Shown here: positions 1 through 9,596 of the stretch, one piece after another | How positions within the stretch are numbered: the first letter of the stretch is position 1 | Layout: each line of letters begins with the position of its first letter | Origin: Corynebacterium gottingense | Lineage (GTDB): Bacteria; Actinomycetota; Actinomycetes; Mycobacteriales; Mycobacteriaceae | Length of the DNA stretch: 64,000 bases | Direction of reading: 5' to 3' | Assembly: GCF_003693265.1 (NCBI RefSeq) | Contig: NZ_RDRE01000007.1 | Span: forward strand, 62,001-126,000 | The notes under the pieces: generated by a model | The model's input: only the letters and a program-made list of their open reading frames with translations | The model's database searches: none | Told to the model about the DNA's origin: nothing | Position numbers and translations under genes: made by a program

Positions 1-1296
1 GGCAGCGACCACCTCGTCCACGGTGCCCTCGCCGGCGATGACGCCGTCGATCGCCTGGCGGCCGAGCTTGGTGGTCAGCTTGCCCTCCTTGACCAGCTCA
101 ACTACGCGCGCGACGTCGGCGGGGGCGACGCCGATCGCGTCGAGGTCCTTGCCCGCCTCGTTCGCCTTCGCCTGGATGTAGGAGACCCACCAGGCGCGGG
201 CCTCGTCCGGCGTCGTGCCGGCCTCGACGGTGTCCACCACCAGGTCGAGCGCACCGGCGTTGACCAGGTCGCGGAACTCCTTCTCCGGCAGCTGCCATTC
301 CTCCTGGATGCGCGCGCGGCGCACCCACGGCAGCTCCGGCAGCGTCTGGCGGATCTCCTCAACCCACTCCGGCTTCGCAATCACCGGCGGCAGGTCCGGG
401 TCGTTGAAGTAGCGGTACTCGCTCGCCTCCTCCTTCGGGCGGCCCTTGGAGGTGGAGCCGTCCTTCTCTTGGTAGTGGCGGGTCTCTTGGACGATCTCGC
501 CGCCGTCGTCAAGCACCTGGGCCTGGCGCTGCATCTCGAAGCGCATCGCCTGTTCGACGGACTTCAGCGAGTTGATGTTCTTCGTCTCGGTGCGCGTGCC
601 GAACTTCTCCTGGCCGATGGGGCGCAGGGACAGGTTGGCGTCGCAGCGCATCGAGCCCTGGTCCATGCGCGCGTCGGACACGCCGAGGGCCTTGACCAGC
701 TCGCGCAGCGCGCCGACGTACGCCTTGGCCACCTCGGGGGCGCGCTCGCCGGCGCCGATGATCGGCTTGGTCACGATCTCAATGAGCGGGATGCCGGCGC
801 GGTTGCAGTCCACCAGCGAGGCGGTCGCGCCCGTGATACGGCCGGACGAGGAACCGAGGTGCGTGAGCTTGCCGGTGTCCTCCTCCATGTGGGCGCGCTC
901 GATCTCCACGCGCCACTCGGTGCCGTCCTCCAGCTGCACGTCAAGGTAGCCGTCGTGCGCGATCGGCTCGTCGTACTGCGAGATCTGGTAGTTCTTCGGC
1001 TGGTCCGGGTAGAAGTAGTTCTTGCGCGCGAAGCGGGAGCTCTCCGCGATCTCGCAGTTGAGCGCCAGGCCGATCTTGATCGCCCACTCGACGCCCTTCG
1101 CGTTGACCACGGGCAGCGCGCCCGGCAGGCCGAGCGAAACCGGGTCAATATTGGTGTTGGGTTCAGCGCCGAAGTGCGCGGAGGCGGTGGAGAACATTTT
1201 CGTCTCCGTGGCCAGCTCCACGTGCACCTCAAGGCCCATCACGGGGTCGTACTTTTCCAGTACTTCGTCGTAATCCATCAAGTCGTAGGCAGTCAT
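1..1296 (-). CDS. gatB: Aspartyl/glutamyl-tRNA amidotransferase subunit B, 3' end outside window
   Basis: GatB is the tRNA-binding and kinase-like subunit of the GatCAB amidotransferase, which converts misacylated Glu-tRNA(Gln) to Gln-tRNA(Gln) in the cytoplasm. The 432 codons present start at [20 protein letters not shown] and continue into the family's conserved GLEVHVEL segment. The usual length is near 500 residues, so the C-terminal tail-domain end is missing beyond base 1. There is no Shine-Dalgarno sequence. A TAGAAT hexamer at 1304-1309 (minus strand) lies 7 nt before the ATG, which suggests a leaderless transcript. gatC and gatA lie 4.4 kb away on the same strand, separated by pfkA, mug and an MFS gene. 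Identification is firm. Confidence 0.96.
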   Translation of the reverse strand, partial: MTAYDLMDYDEVLEKYDPVMGLEVHVELATETKMFSTASAHFGAEPNTNIDPVSLGLPGALPVVNAKGVEWAIKIGLALNCEIAESSRFARKNYFYPDQPKNYQISQYDEPIAHDGYLDVQLEDGTEWRVEIERAHMEEDTGKLTHLGSSSGRITGATASLVDCNRAGIPLIEIVTKPIIGAGERAPEVAKAYVGALRELVKALGVSDARMDQGSMRCDANLSLRPIGQEKFGTRTETKNINSLKSVEQAMRFEMQRQAQVLDDGGEIVQETRHYQEKDGSTSKGRPKEEASEYRYFNDPDLPPVIAKPEWVEEIRQTLPELPWVRRARIQEEWQLPEKEFRDLVNAGALDLVVDTVEAGTTPDEARAWWVSYIQAKANEAGKDLDAIGVAPADVARVVELVKEGKLTTKLGRQAIDGVIAGEGTVDEVVAA

Positions 1297-1381
1297 GCGC
1301 CCCATTCTACTAATCCACGCGCACGTTCTCCCCGCCAGTGCACCATTGCGAGCGAACATACGCTTCCTTATCATCGTCGCC
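1297..1381. promoter_or_regulatory. Divergent promoter region, gatB and membrane-protein gene
   Basis: The 85 bp between two divergent start codons hold a -10-like hexamer for each side: TAGAAT (minus strand, 1309-1304) 7 nt before the gatB ATG, and TATCAT (plus strand, 1369-1374) 7 nt before the GTG at 1382. The matching spacing supports leaderless starts for both genes and fixes the GTG at 1382 over the upstream ATG at 1295. Inferred from sequence only. Confidence 0.6.
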
Positions 1382-1915
1382 GTGCGTTACCCCGATTTCT
1401 CAGACTCCCCAACCAGAACGGGCGTGGTGATCGTAGTGCTCGTGGGCCTCCTCGTACTCGCGGCACCATTCGCCGCCCGCGCCGTGGTGAGCACCCCCGC
1501 CCCGCAGGCAGAACCGGTTTCCGCAGGCAGTGTCACGCTTGTCGACGCCCACGGCACCCCACTCGTCTGCCCGCGCACCGAGAACCGCCCGGCGCAGGAC
1601 GACACCGGCGTCGGCGGTATGTGGACGTGGAACTGCGCCAATGACGTGAAGGCGAGCGCCCGCGTCGAGCTCTCCCCCGCCGACGGCGAGGCGCCCGCGG
1701 CCCTGACACGCTACTTCTGGCAGATGACCAGCGGCGAGGACCTCCGCCCGGACGACATCACCCACCCCGCTCCCCACGTCGCGGTGGGCCAGCGCGGTGA
1801 CATCGCTGCCGCTTCCGTCCAACGCGGCAACACCACCACCTACTTCAGTGCGAGCGGTGGCGATGGCGTCGACCTCATTTCCCGGCTCGCCGCGGAGGAG
1901 GCGATGCACGAGTGA
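1382..1915 (+). CDS. Membrane-anchored protein of unknown function, upstream of PrsW-type protease
   Basis: I do not recognise this 177-residue protein. It starts with a short charged stretch, then one hydrophobic segment (about residues 13-32, [19 protein letters not shown]), then an extracytoplasmic-looking region. That region has two cysteines about 25 residues apart (VCPRTEN and WTWNC), which could form a disulfide. The GTG start is chosen because TATCAT lies 7 nt upstream and the longer reading would place about 29 uncharacteristic residues before the anchor. Its stop overlaps the GTG of the protease gene (GTGA), so the two are probably translated together. It may be a partner or substrate of the protease; that is inference from position only. 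Confidence 0.6.
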   Translation: MRYPDFSDSPTRTGVVIVVLVGLLVLAAPFAARAVVSTPAPQAEPVSAGSVTLVDAHGTPLVCPRTENRPAQDDTGVGGMWTWNCANDVKASARVELSPADGEAPAALTRYFWQMTSGEDLRPDDITHPAPHVAVGQRGDIAAASVQRGNTTTYFSASGGDGVDLISRLAAEEAMHE

Positions 1916-2733
1916 GTGGTTTCCGCCTCCCCCAAGTACTCGTCGGGCTGATCTTCACCGCCCTGCTGGCCTACTCCGGCTACAGCTACGCGCAGATCCC
2001 GTGGCGCCCCGTGTTCGCCGGTATTTCGGTGGCAATTGTCCTCGCGCTGCTGCTCATCGCATGGGTGTTGTTGCGCCGCCACCCCGGCCGCCCGGATTCG
2101 CGCTGGTGCCTCCCCGCAGCCGTACTCGTGGGCATGGCGCTCACCGGCCCCATGGGCCCGGTCAACTCCGCATTCCAGGAGGCTGCGGCGAGCCTGCCGA
2201 GCGTGGTCTTCTACGCCGTCTCGCCGTTCCCGGAAGAAACGGCGAAGCTGCTGCTGGTGCTTGCCACCGTGTCGGCGTTCGCGCCGGTGGCCCGCCGGAT
2301 CGAGGTGGCGGTCGTCGGCATGGCCGTCGGAGCCGGCTTCTTTATCGCAGAAACCATGTCGTTTGCCGCAATTGCCGCCGCGACCGACCTGCAGTCTGAT
2401 TTCGCCGACGGCACGTTGACCTACGCGGTACGGCTCATCATGTCGCCGTTCGCCCACGCGCTGTACACGGGGCTCGCCACGTGGGGCCTTGGCGCGTTGC
2501 TGTGCCGGACTGACCGCCCGCTGTCGTGGAGGCTGCAGCGCGTCGCTGGCTGGTTCCTCCTCGCGGTGTGCGTCCACGGCGCCTTCAACGCGTCGTCAGA
2601 ACTCCCCGGGGCCGCGGGACTCATCGCGATGGTGGTCACCGTTGTGGCCAGCTGGTGCTTGCTGGTTTGGTGCTACCGACGCTCACGGGCAGTCGGCGCC
2701 GACGCGGCGACTGAGTCCCACACTTCGCGGTAG
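1912..2733 (+). CDS. PrsW-family intramembrane metalloprotease
   Basis: This is a 273-residue polytopic membrane protein of the PrsW/CPBP-like group; PrsW in Bacillus clips an anti-sigma factor. The family's motifs are present in order: EETAK (FPEETAKLL), a Phe...Glu helix (GFFIAETMSF), HALYTGLATWGLG, and a C-terminal HGAFN. The glutamates and histidines would bind the catalytic metal. The start is GTG, overlapping the upstream membrane-protein gene by 4 nt. The last 61 bp overlap the convergent mug gene. Substrate unknown; family assignment is confident, physiological role is not. Confidence 0.85.
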   Translation: MSGFRLPQVLVGLIFTALLAYSGYSYAQIPWRPVFAGISVAIVLALLLIAWVLLRRHPGRPDSRWCLPAAVLVGMALTGPMGPVNSAFQEAAASLPSVVFYAVSPFPEETAKLLLVLATVSAFAPVARRIEVAVVGMAVGAGFFIAETMSFAAIAAATDLQSDFADGTLTYAVRLIMSPFAHALYTGLATWGLGALLCRTDRPLSWRLQRVAGWFLLAVCVHGAFNASSELPGAAGLIAMVVTVVASWCLLVWCYRRSRAVGADAATESHTSR

Positions 2734-3215
2734 CTCTCGGCCAGACTGTCCACTGTTTCGTGGGCGTTGAGCCCGCTCGGGTTGCCCACCACCCACACGG
2801 GTACCCCGGCAAGGCGTTCGGGCTGCAGTCCGCGCTTGGCTTTCGGAGCACGGTAGGCGTCGCGAAAAGCACCGATGCCCACGACCATAACCACGTCAGG
2901 ACGATGCCGCGCGACGCACGCTCGTACTTTGTCGCCACCCGCAATGAGCTCCTCGCGCGTCAGTGCTGAGGCTCGCGGCGTCATGCGGTCAACAAAGTTG
3001 GTAAAACCGATGCCCATTCCGGCGAGCATGGCGGCGTCTTCATCTGCGAGCCCTCGCTCGGCGTGCACCCGGTACGGCGTGATGCCGGCGCGCTCGAGCG
3101 CGGGCCAGAACCGGTTTCCGGGGTGGGCGAACGGGGCGTCGACCTCTTCCGTCAGCCGACCGGGGTTAATCCCCACCACCAGCAGGCGGCAGGGGTCCGG
3201 GATCCGATCCCGCAT
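2673..3215 (-). CDS. mug: Mismatch-specific uracil/thymine DNA glycosylase
   Basis: This 180-residue base-excision repair enzyme removes uracil or thymine from G:U and G:T mismatches. The uracil-DNA glycosylase fold of the Mug/TDG family is visible as GINPG near the N-terminus (residues about 16-20) and NPSGLNAHE near the C-terminus, the two active-site motifs of that family. HPGNRFWPAL follows the first motif as in relatives. Its ATG directly abuts the pfkA stop codon (TAG-ATG), so it is almost certainly expressed from the pfkA transcript. Its 3' end overlaps the convergent protease gene by 61 bp. Confidence 0.9.
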   Translation of the reverse strand: MRDRIPDPCRLLVVGINPGRLTEEVDAPFAHPGNRFWPALERAGITPYRVHAERGLADEDAAMLAGMGIGFTNFVDRMTPRASALTREELIAGGDKVRACVARHRPDVVMVVGIGAFRDAYRAPKAKRGLQPERLAGVPVWVVGNPSGLNAHETVDSLAESYREVWDSVAASAPTARERR

Positions 3216-4247
3216 CTAGCCAAACATCGCCTTCGCCGTGGTGTAGCGGTGCTCCGGCACGCTCTTCAGGTGCGCAACCGCGTTCTCCAGCGGGACGAGG
3301 TCGATGTCCTCGCCGTGCAGCGCCACGCAGGTGTCAAAGTTGCCCTCGTGCGCCGCGCGCGCCGCGTGGACGCCGTAGCGGGTAGCCAGGACGCGGTCGT
3401 ACGCGGTGGGCGTACCGCCGCGCTGGATGTGGCCCAACACGGTGGTGCGCACGTCGTAGCCCAGGCGCTTCTTGATCTCGTCAGCGACGATCTGGCCCAT
3501 GCCGTTGAAGGTGATGTGGCCGAACTCGTCCTCCTCGCCCAGGCTGCCGTCCATGGTGCCTTCCTTCGGGGTGGCGCCCTCTGCGACGACGACAATGCCG
3601 TACTTCTCGCCCATCTGGAAGCGGCGCTCCATCGCCTTGCAGATCTCGGCGATGTCAAACGGCTCCTCGGGGATCACGGTGTAGTGCGCGCCGCCGGCCA
3701 TGCCGGCGTGCAGCGCGATCCAGCCGACGTGGCGGCCCATCACCTCGACGATAAGGATGCGGTTGTGCGATTCTGCGGTGGTGTGCAGGCGGTCGATCGC
3801 GTCGGTGGCGACGGAGACGGCGGTGTCGAAGCCGAAGGTGTAGTCGGTCGCCGCGACATCGTTATCAATGGTCTTCGGCACGCCCACAACGGGGATGCCG
3901 TTGTCCGCCAGCCACTTCGCGCCCTTGAGGGTGCCCTCGCCGCCGATGGCAATCAGCGCGTCGATCTCCGCGTCGGCCAGGTTTTCCTTGATGGTGTCAA
4001 TCCCGGCTTTGAACTTGTCCGGGTGCAGGCGGCCGGTGCCCAGGATCGTGCCGCCGCGCAGCAGGATCGAGTCGATGAACGCGTCGTCGTACAGGTCGAC
4101 GCGGCGATCCTCCATGAGGCCGACCCAACCGTCCTGGTAGCCGACGACGGTCGAGCCGTACTCGGCGCTGGCAGTGCGGACAATTCCACGGATGACGGCG
4201 TTGAGCCCTGGGCAGTCGCCGCCGGAAGTTAGTGTCGCAAGTCGCAT
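3216..4247 (-). CDS. pfkA: ATP-dependent 6-phosphofructokinase
   Basis: PfkA phosphorylates fructose 6-phosphate at C1, the committed step of glycolysis. The 343-residue protein begins [21 protein letters not shown], with the GGDCPGLN nucleotide-binding loop, followed by [16 protein letters not shown] with the catalytic Asp, and [10 protein letters not shown] for sugar phosphate binding. The upstream in-frame ATG at 4355 is rejected because it adds residues that do not look like the family. TAAGGT (4260-4255, minus) lies 7 nt before the chosen ATG, pointing to a leaderless mRNA. The gene is followed without a gap by mug. Length and motifs fit the actinobacterial group. Confidence 0.96.
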   Translation of the reverse strand: MRLATLTSGGDCPGLNAVIRGIVRTASAEYGSTVVGYQDGWVGLMEDRRVDLYDDAFIDSILLRGGTILGTGRLHPDKFKAGIDTIKENLADAEIDALIAIGGEGTLKGAKWLADNGIPVVGVPKTIDNDVAATDYTFGFDTAVSVATDAIDRLHTTAESHNRILIVEVMGRHVGWIALHAGMAGGAHYTVIPEEPFDIAEICKAMERRFQMGEKYGIVVVAEGATPKEGTMDGSLGEEDEFGHITFNGMGQIVADEIKKRLGYDVRTTVLGHIQRGGTPTAYDRVLATRYGVHAARAAHEGNFDTCVALHGEDIDLVPLENAVAHLKSVPEHRYTTAKAMFG

Positions 4248-4302
4248 AACTGCCACCTTAGCGCGTTTGCCAGGAAGCTGGCCGACCGAGCTGGTGGCGT
4301 GG

Positions 4303-4314
4303 GCGTCGAAAAGC
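4303..4314 (+). repeat. Dispersed 12-mer GCGTCGAnAAGC, intergenic copy
   Basis: An exact copy, GCGTCGAAAAGC, 3 nt downstream of the MFS gene stop codon and 55 bp upstream of the pfkA start. It is one of 25 core copies in this window (see findings). Function unknown. Confidence 0.75.
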
Positions 4315-4317
4315 GAA

Positions 4318-5664
4318 TTAGCGGTCGCTCTTGAGGAAAAACGAGCTGACCGCACCGATGAGCATCGCCGCGAGCGGGATGAGCACAGCCCAGCGCACCG
4401 ACACTGCGATGTCGCCGGAGACGAGCACGGCGCCGACGAGCGCTACGCCGAGCACGCTGCCCACCTGGCGCAACGTGTTGTACAGCCCGGAGGCCGCGCC
4501 CGAGTCCTCCTCGGGCACCGAGCGCATCGTGGTCGTGGCATTCGGCGCCCACGTGAACGCGCTGCCCACGCCGAAGACCGCGGCGAGCAGCGCGACCCAG
4601 AGCGGGTTCGCACCGGTGCGCACGACGGCGTACGTGGCGAGCAGAGCGATGCTCATCGTGCCGAAGCCGAACACGCACAGCACCTTGGGGCGCATCTTGT
4701 CCGACAGCACGCCGGCCACCGGCGTGAGCACGAGCGCGACGATAGACATCGGGGCGGTGAGCAGGCCCGCGCGTGCCGACGACACCTCCATGACGGTTTG
4801 CAGCCAGTACATCATCGGGATGAACATCGACGCTGCCGTGAAGCCCAGGGCGGCGACCCCGAGGGTGCCCAGGGCGAAGTTGCTGTCGCGGAACAGCCCG
4901 ACGGGCAGGAACCCGTGGTCGCGCCCGCTCACGCCGCGCCAGATGATGAGCGCGACACCGCACAGGCCGAGCACGATGGCGACCACGTTGCCGTACTGAA
5001 TGCCGTAGATGAGCAAACCCAGGCCGGCGAAGGAGAGCGCGACCGACGCCAGGTCTATCTGCGCGGGCGACGACGGCAGCCGCGGCACCCACGCGAACGC
5101 CGCGCACAGCGCGACGACGCCCAGGACAGCTTGGGCGATGAATCCGGCGCGCCACCCGCCGGCGTCGATGATCGCACCACCGACCACCGGGCCGGTGAGC
5201 GAGGCGATGGAACCGATGACGCCCCACGCGGCGAACGCGCGGCCGCGCTTGTGCTGCGGGAAGACGCGGTTGATCATCCCGAAAGCCTGCGGGAGGAAAA
5301 TCGCGGAGCCGACACCCTGGATGGCGCGCGCGAGGACGAGCCCCCACAGGTGCGAGGAGCCCGCGGCGATCGCGAGCGCCGCGACGTAGATGCTCAGGCC
5401 GGTAAGGAAGACGGGGCGGTGCCCGTACTTGTCACCAAGCCGCCCGGTCACCGGCATGGGCACGACGGTGCACAGCAGGTAAACGCTGGTGAGCCAGACC
5501 GCGTCGCCGACCTCGTAGGGCAGCCGCGGGGTGATCACCGGCATAAGGCCTTGGTCCACAAGGATGAGGAAGTAGCCCGCGGCGAGCGCCGCGAGCGTCA
5601 CCCAGGGGTTGGGGCCAGAGTGGGGTGCCACCGAGCGCCCCGCCGACGTCACAGAAGTTGTCAC
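4318..5664 (-). CDS. MFS multidrug exporter, DHA2-like
   Basis: This is a 448-residue major facilitator superfamily transporter, probably a proton-driven drug exporter of the DHA2 (EmrB/QacA) type. The first hydrophobic helix carries [16 protein letters not shown]. The loop between helices 2 and 3 has [13 protein letters not shown], the MFS motif A. Helix 4 has [19 protein letters not shown], and helix 5 ends in GPVVGG, the antiporter motif C. The start is GTG with a purine-rich GAGAGGA 8 nt upstream. It sits between gatA and pfkA on the same strand, a place where related genomes usually have no transporter, so it may be a later insertion. Substrate cannot be told from sequence. Confidence 0.88.
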   Translation of the reverse strand: MTTSVTSAGRSVAPHSGPNPWVTLAALAAGYFLILVDQGLMPVITPRLPYEVGDAVWLTSVYLLCTVVPMPVTGRLGDKYGHRPVFLTGLSIYVAALAIAAGSSHLWGLVLARAIQGVGSAIFLPQAFGMINRVFPQHKRGRAFAAWGVIGSIASLTGPVVGGAIIDAGGWRAGFIAQAVLGVVALCAAFAWVPRLPSSPAQIDLASVALSFAGLGLLIYGIQYGNVVAIVLGLCGVALIIWRGVSGRDHGFLPVGLFRDSNFALGTLGVAALGFTAASMFIPMMYWLQTVMEVSSARAGLLTAPMSIVALVLTPVAGVLSDKMRPKVLCVFGFGTMSIALLATYAVVRTGANPLWVALLAAVFGVGSAFTWAPNATTTMRSVPEEDSGAASGLYNTLRQVGSVLGVALVGAVLVSGDIAVSVRWAVLIPLAAMLIGAVSSFFLKSDR

Positions 5665-5709
5665 GAAAGGGGTCCTCTCAGGGTCTCGGGGGTTGGGATG
5701 GGCGACGCG

Positions 5710-7221
5710 CTACTTGTCTGCGTCGCGGCCGTCGCGGCCGGTCTCGTAGGCGGCGCCGACGCGGTAGAGGCGCGCGTCCTCGAACGCCGGGGCGATGAGC
5801 TGCAGGCCGACCGGCAGACCCGTGTCGTCCGCCTTGCCGGCGGGCACGGACATGCCCGGCAGGCCGGCGAGGTTCAGCGGCAGGGTGAACAGGTCGAAGT
5901 TGTACATGGCCAGCGGGTCGTCGACCTTTTCGCCGAGCTTGAAGGCGGTGGACGGCACGGCGGGGGCCGCGATGACGTCGCAAAGCTCGAATGCTCGGGC
6001 GAAGTCCTGCGCAATCAGGGTGCGCACGCGCTGCGCCTGCAGGTAGTAGGCGTCGTAGTAGCCCACCGACAGGGCGTAGGTGCCGAGGATGATGCGGCGC
6101 TTGACCTCGGAGCCGAAGCCGGCGCCGCGGGAGGCGGCCATGACCTGCTCGGCGGAGTGCTCGCCGTCGTCGCCCTCGCGCAGGCCGTAGCGCATGCCGT
6201 CGAAGCGCGCGAGGTTGGAGGACATTTCGGACATCTGGATGATGTAATAGGCGCCCATCACGTCGTCGAAGTGCGGGCAGTCCACCTCCACGATCTCCGC
6301 GCCCTGGGCCTCGAGCTGGGCAAAGGCTGCGTCGATGCGCGCGTTGACCCCGTCCTGGGTGCCGGGGCGCTGGAACTGCTTGACCTTGCCCACCTTGACG
6401 CCGGTGAGGTCGCCGCTCGCGCCTTCGCGGGCGGCGTCCGCAAGCGGTGCCACCGGGCGGTCCACGCTGGTCGCGTCGAACTCGTCGTGGCCGCCGATGA
6501 TCTCGTGCAGCAGCGCGGTGTCCAGCACGTTGTTGGCGCAGGGGCCGACCTGGTCCAGCGAGGACGCGCAGGCTACGACGCCGTAGCGGGAGACGCCGCC
6601 GTAGGTCGGCTTCACGCCGACGGTGCCGGTCAGCGACGCCGGCTGGCGAATCGAGCCGCCCGTGTCCGTGCCGATACCCAACGGAGCCTGGCCCGCCGCG
6701 AGCGCCGCCGCGGTGCCGCCGCCGGAGCCGCCCGGCACGCGCTCGGTGTCGTGCGGGTTGCGGGTGACCTTGTAGGCGGAGTTCTCGGTCGAGGAGCCCA
6801 TGGCGAACTCGTCCAGGTTCGTCTTGCCCAGGATCGGGATGCCGGCCTCGCGCAAGTGCTTCACGACGGTCGCGTCATACGGGCTCATGTAGCCCTCAAG
6901 CATCTTCGACGCGGCGGTCGTCGGCGCGTCGGTGGTCACGAGCAGGTCCTTCAGCGCCAGCGGCACGCCGGCGAGCGGAGACGCGGGCTCCTCCCCCGCC
7001 TTGACCTGCGCGTCCACGGCGTCGGCCGCGGCGAGCGCTTCTTCCGCGCCCACGTGCAGGAACGCGCCGAGGGTCTCGTCGGTTTCGGCGATGCGGTCCA
7101 AGAACGCCTGGGTGACCTCGCGGGAGGTGACCTCGCCGGCCTGGATCATGCGCGCCAGCTCGTGGGCGGGCGTGGCGATGAGGCCGTCACTGGGCATGGT
7201 GAAGCTGGTGTTCTCGCTCAT
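5710..7221 (-). CDS. gatA: Glutamyl-tRNA(Gln) amidotransferase subunit A
   Basis: GatA is the amidase subunit that hydrolyses glutamine and passes ammonia to GatB. The 503-residue protein carries the amidase signature: ALKDLL with the catalytic lysine, then [15 protein letters not shown] and [13 protein letters not shown] with the cis-serine and nucleophilic serine. Length is normal for the family. Its ATG follows the gatC stop codon with no gap (TAA-ATG), so gatC and gatA form one translation unit. gatB is apart but on the same strand, as in other corynebacteria and mycobacteria. Confidence 0.97.
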   Translation of the reverse strand: MSENTSFTMPSDGLIATPAHELARMIQAGEVTSREVTQAFLDRIAETDETLGAFLHVGAEEALAAADAVDAQVKAGEEPASPLAGVPLALKDLLVTTDAPTTAASKMLEGYMSPYDATVVKHLREAGIPILGKTNLDEFAMGSSTENSAYKVTRNPHDTERVPGGSGGGTAAALAAGQAPLGIGTDTGGSIRQPASLTGTVGVKPTYGGVSRYGVVACASSLDQVGPCANNVLDTALLHEIIGGHDEFDATSVDRPVAPLADAAREGASGDLTGVKVGKVKQFQRPGTQDGVNARIDAAFAQLEAQGAEIVEVDCPHFDDVMGAYYIIQMSEMSSNLARFDGMRYGLREGDDGEHSAEQVMAASRGAGFGSEVKRRIILGTYALSVGYYDAYYLQAQRVRTLIAQDFARAFELCDVIAAPAVPSTAFKLGEKVDDPLAMYNFDLFTLPLNLAGLPGMSVPAGKADDTGLPVGLQLIAPAFEDARLYRVGAAYETGRDGRDADK

Positions 7222-7524
7222 TTACTCGTCTCCCTCCCCGAGGATCTGCGGCACGACGAAGCGGTCGTCTTCCACCTCCGGCGCCTGGTCCAGCGCCTGC
7301 GCCTGCGTCAGTGTCTTCTTCTCAACGTCCGGTCGCATGCCCGCCTCGATGGAGTGCGGGTGGCTCATCGGCTCAACGCCCTCGGTGTCCACGCTCTGCA
7401 CCTTCGAGACAGCGTCGACGATCTGGTCGAGCTGTTGCGAAATCTGATCGAGCTCGTCGTCCTGCAGCGCAACGCGGGCGAGCCGGGCGATGCGGGCGAC
7501 CTCCTCGCGTGAAATCTCAGCCAA
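7222..7524 (-). CDS. gatC: Glutamyl-tRNA(Gln) amidotransferase subunit C
   Basis: This small (100-residue) subunit wraps around GatA and stabilises the GatA-GatB complex. The sequence AEISREEVARIARLARVAL is the typical GatC N-terminus, and EGVEPMSHPHSIEAGMRPD is the usual C-terminal belt. The start codon appears to be TTG, preceded by GATTGGAAC; no in-frame ATG or GTG fits the family start. The gene opens the gatCA operon, and the 115 bp before it contain two direct repeats with -10-like sequences. Confidence 0.95.
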   Translation of the reverse strand: MAEISREEVARIARLARVALQDDELDQISQQLDQIVDAVSKVQSVDTEGVEPMSHPHSIEAGMRPDVEKKTLTQAQALDQAPEVEDDRFVVPQILGEGDE

Positions 7525-7550
7525 AACGGTTCCAATCTTTTCGTGCTTGA

Positions 7551-7570
7551 GTTATCTAACGTTATCCAAC
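7551..7570 (-). promoter_or_regulatory. Direct repeat in gatC promoter region
   Basis: Two adjacent 10-mers, GTTATCTAAC and GTTATCCAAC, differ at one base and are exactly one helical turn apart. On the minus strand they overlap TAACGT, a plausible -10 hexamer about 35 nt before the gatC start. They could be a regulator site or a chance duplication. Confidence 0.45.
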
Positions 7571-7639
7571 AAGGTCAGTAAACCGACCCTCATCTTACGT
7601 CACGGCCCTCGCTTGCCGACGAGCACCGCCCGCGCCCCG

Positions 7640-8791
7640 CTAGCGCCGCGGGGTCAGCGTGACGGGCAGGCTCGCCCACCCGCCGACCGGGAACTGCTCG
7701 CGGCGGCCCGCGTCCGCGGCGACCTCACCCACGGTGAACGCTTGCAGCAACTCCTCGGTGAGGCACCGCAGCTCTAGCATGGACAGGTACTTGCCCGGGC
7801 AGGCGTGGGGGCCGGCTCCCCACACCAGGTTGCTCGGGTGTTCCGGGTCCCGGTTCGCGGCGGTCCAGTGGATCCGCACGCGCTGCCCCTCGTCGAGCTC
7901 GACGCCGTCGAGGTCCACCGGGCAGGTGGTCACGCGCCGGTTGCTCACAAAGGGCGAGTCCTGGCGCAGGATCTCGTCGGCGATCGCGGTGAACTCCCGC
8001 TCGGACACTCCGCTGCGCAGACGGTCCTGCAGCGCCGCGTCGTTGCCCAGCGCGTAGAGCAGGACGCCGACGCAGTAGGCCATCGAGCTCAGGTCGCCCG
8101 CGGTCCAGTTGCGCAGGACGGAGACCAGCTCGTCGAATTCGAGGTGGCGGCCGATGCTCGTGTCGTTGAGCAGCTGCAGGGTCACGCTCGGCTGGCCTGC
8201 GGCGTCTGCAGTCTTCGCAGTCTGCGACTCCTTCGCGGCATCGACGGCCTCGTGGATCATGGCGTCGAACGCCTCCGCCACCGCGGCGGTGCGCTCGAGC
8301 TGGCCGGAGCGGGTGGCGGCGTTGTTCTCCGCGACCCAGTCGACCAGGCGATCCTCCATGCCTGCGGGCCAGCCGAGCCACGCGAGCATGGCGCGCACGG
8401 CGTAGCGAGCGCCGATCGTGGCCACCGCGTCCACCTCTCCCCCGTCAGCGTCCAACTGCGCCCCCTGGACGTCGGCGACAACGCTGCGCGCGGCCTCCCG
8501 AAACGCCGGGGTGTAGGGGGTGAGTGCGTCGGGGGTGAGGTAGGCGTCGATAAGCGCGCGGAAGCGCTCGTGCTCCTCCCCATCGAGGCCGTTGGGCAGC
8601 TGCATGAAGCGCGAGACCGCGGACGAGAAGCGGGCGGGGTCCTCCGCCACGGCGCGGGCCTGGGTGTTGCCGAGCACGACGACCTCGTTGCCGCTGCGCA
8701 CGATGCGCTCCCCGCGGCTCAGGTGCGCGTCGCCGTACGCGCGCGGTTCGGTGTTGGCGGTGGGGGCGTCTGGAAGCTCGCGTGCGTGCAC
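7640..8791 (-). CDS. Cytochrome P450
   Basis: This is a soluble 383-residue P450 mono-oxygenase or peroxygenase. The haem-ligand loop is clear near the C-terminus: WGAGPHACPGKYLSMLELR, with the thiolate Cys. The K-helix ExxR appears as EILR. The I-helix reads RNWTAGDLSSMA; the family's usual acid-threonine pair is replaced by Leu-Ser. The start is GTG at 8791, because AGAAAGGA lies 9 nt upstream and an ATG 7 nt away is in another frame. No ferredoxin or reductase gene is adjacent. It is divergent from the ACT-domain gene and interrupts the gatC-ACT order seen in relatives, so it may be acquired. Substrate unknown. Confidence 0.9.
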   Translation of the reverse strand: MHARELPDAPTANTEPRAYGDAHLSRGERIVRSGNEVVVLGNTQARAVAEDPARFSSAVSRFMQLPNGLDGEEHERFRALIDAYLTPDALTPYTPAFREAARSVVADVQGAQLDADGGEVDAVATIGARYAVRAMLAWLGWPAGMEDRLVDWVAENNAATRSGQLERTAAVAEAFDAMIHEAVDAAKESQTAKTADAAGQPSVTLQLLNDTSIGRHLEFDELVSVLRNWTAGDLSSMAYCVGVLLYALGNDAALQDRLRSGVSEREFTAIADEILRQDSPFVSNRRVTTCPVDLDGVELDEGQRVRIHWTAANRDPEHPSNLVWGAGPHACPGKYLSMLELRCLTEELLQAFTVGEVAADAGRREQFPVGGWASLPVTLTPRR

Positions 8792-8878
8792 GGTGCATGG
8801 TCCTTTCTGCGTAAAGATTCGCCAGCCTATCACCGTTTTCACGGTCAGTTGTACGGGCTGACTGATATAACTAGGTGC

Positions 8879-9568
8879 ATGTCTTACCTTATTCGCGTCT
8901 CTCTCCCTGATGTCCCGGGCAGCCTTGGCGAGCTGGCCGCGGCGTTCGGCATGGTCGACGCAAATATCCAATCCGTGGACATCGTGGACAGCGTTGCCGC
9001 AGGCAAAACGGGGGATTCGGCGAGCGGCCACGTGACCGACGACATTGTCGTCGAGCTCCCCACCGGCACGATGGTGGACACGCTGATTACCGCCGCGGCC
9101 TCGGTGGAGGGCGCAGAGGTGGATTCGATCCGCCCGTTCACGGGGCGCGTGGATCGCCGCGGCCAGATCCAGATGCTGCAGCGCATCGTCGCGGCGTCCG
9201 GCGACGAGCAGCGCGCGATGGAGGAACTGGTGGGCGCGATTCCGCGGTCGATGACCTCGTCCTGGGCGGTGGTGCTGCGAGCGACCGACCACGGCCTGGA
9301 CCGCGTCGCCGCGTCGCAGGCGGCGCCGGAGGACGACGGCTCTCACCCCACAATGCAGGACGTGGACGCCGCGCGCATCCTCCTGCCCGACGCGGATACC
9401 TGGGTCCCCGAGTCGTGGTGGCTGTTGGACACCGCCCTGTCCATCACCCGCCTGCCCGGCACCGAGTTGGTCCTGGTGGTCGGCCGCGTCGGCGGGCCGG
9501 ACTTCTTGGCCTCCGAGGTATCGCAAATCGGCGACCTAGGCAGCATCATCGGGGCGATCCTGAGCTAG
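8879..9568 (+). CDS. ACT-domain amino-acid-binding protein
   Basis: A 229-residue cytoplasmic protein with an N-terminal ACT domain: SYLIRVSLPDVPGSLGELA followed by NIQSVDIVD is the canonical ligand-sensing start. A second, ACT-like half follows from about residue 85 (RRGQIQMLQRIV). There is no catalytic domain, so it is probably a stand-alone amino-acid sensor. The same gene sits beside gatC and ligA in mycobacteria. The ATG at 8879 is preceded by TATAAC with 7 nt spacing and no Shine-Dalgarno sequence, suggesting a leaderless mRNA. Ligand and partner are unknown. Confidence 0.8.
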   Translation: MSYLIRVSLPDVPGSLGELAAAFGMVDANIQSVDIVDSVAAGKTGDSASGHVTDDIVVELPTGTMVDTLITAAASVEGAEVDSIRPFTGRVDRRGQIQMLQRIVAASGDEQRAMEELVGAIPRSMTSSWAVVLRATDHGLDRVAASQAAPEDDGSHPTMQDVDAARILLPDADTWVPESWWLLDTALSITRLPGTELVLVVGRVGGPDFLASEVSQIGDLGSIIGAILS

Positions 9569-9571
9569 TTG

Positions 9572-9583
9572 GCTTATCGACGC
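9572..9583 (-). repeat. Dispersed 12-mer GCGTCGAnAAGC, intergenic copy
   Basis: The plus strand reads GCTTATCGACGC, so this is a reverse copy. It begins 3 nt after the stop codon of the ACT-domain gene. An eight-C run follows at 9589-9596. Function unknown; see findings. Confidence 0.75.
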
Positions 9584-9596
9584 CACCGCCCCCCCC

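Noticed and set aside
4174..7512. Very long open frame antisense to gatC, gatA, the MFS gene and pfkA
   Set aside because: High GC leaves long open frames opposite real genes. Its protein is Arg/Glu/His-rich without domains, and the other strand has four convincing genes.
9589..9596. Eight-C run before the serine hydrolase promoter as a phase-variation tract
   Set aside because: A single short run in a GC-rich genome, upstream of the -35 element; no evidence of switching.
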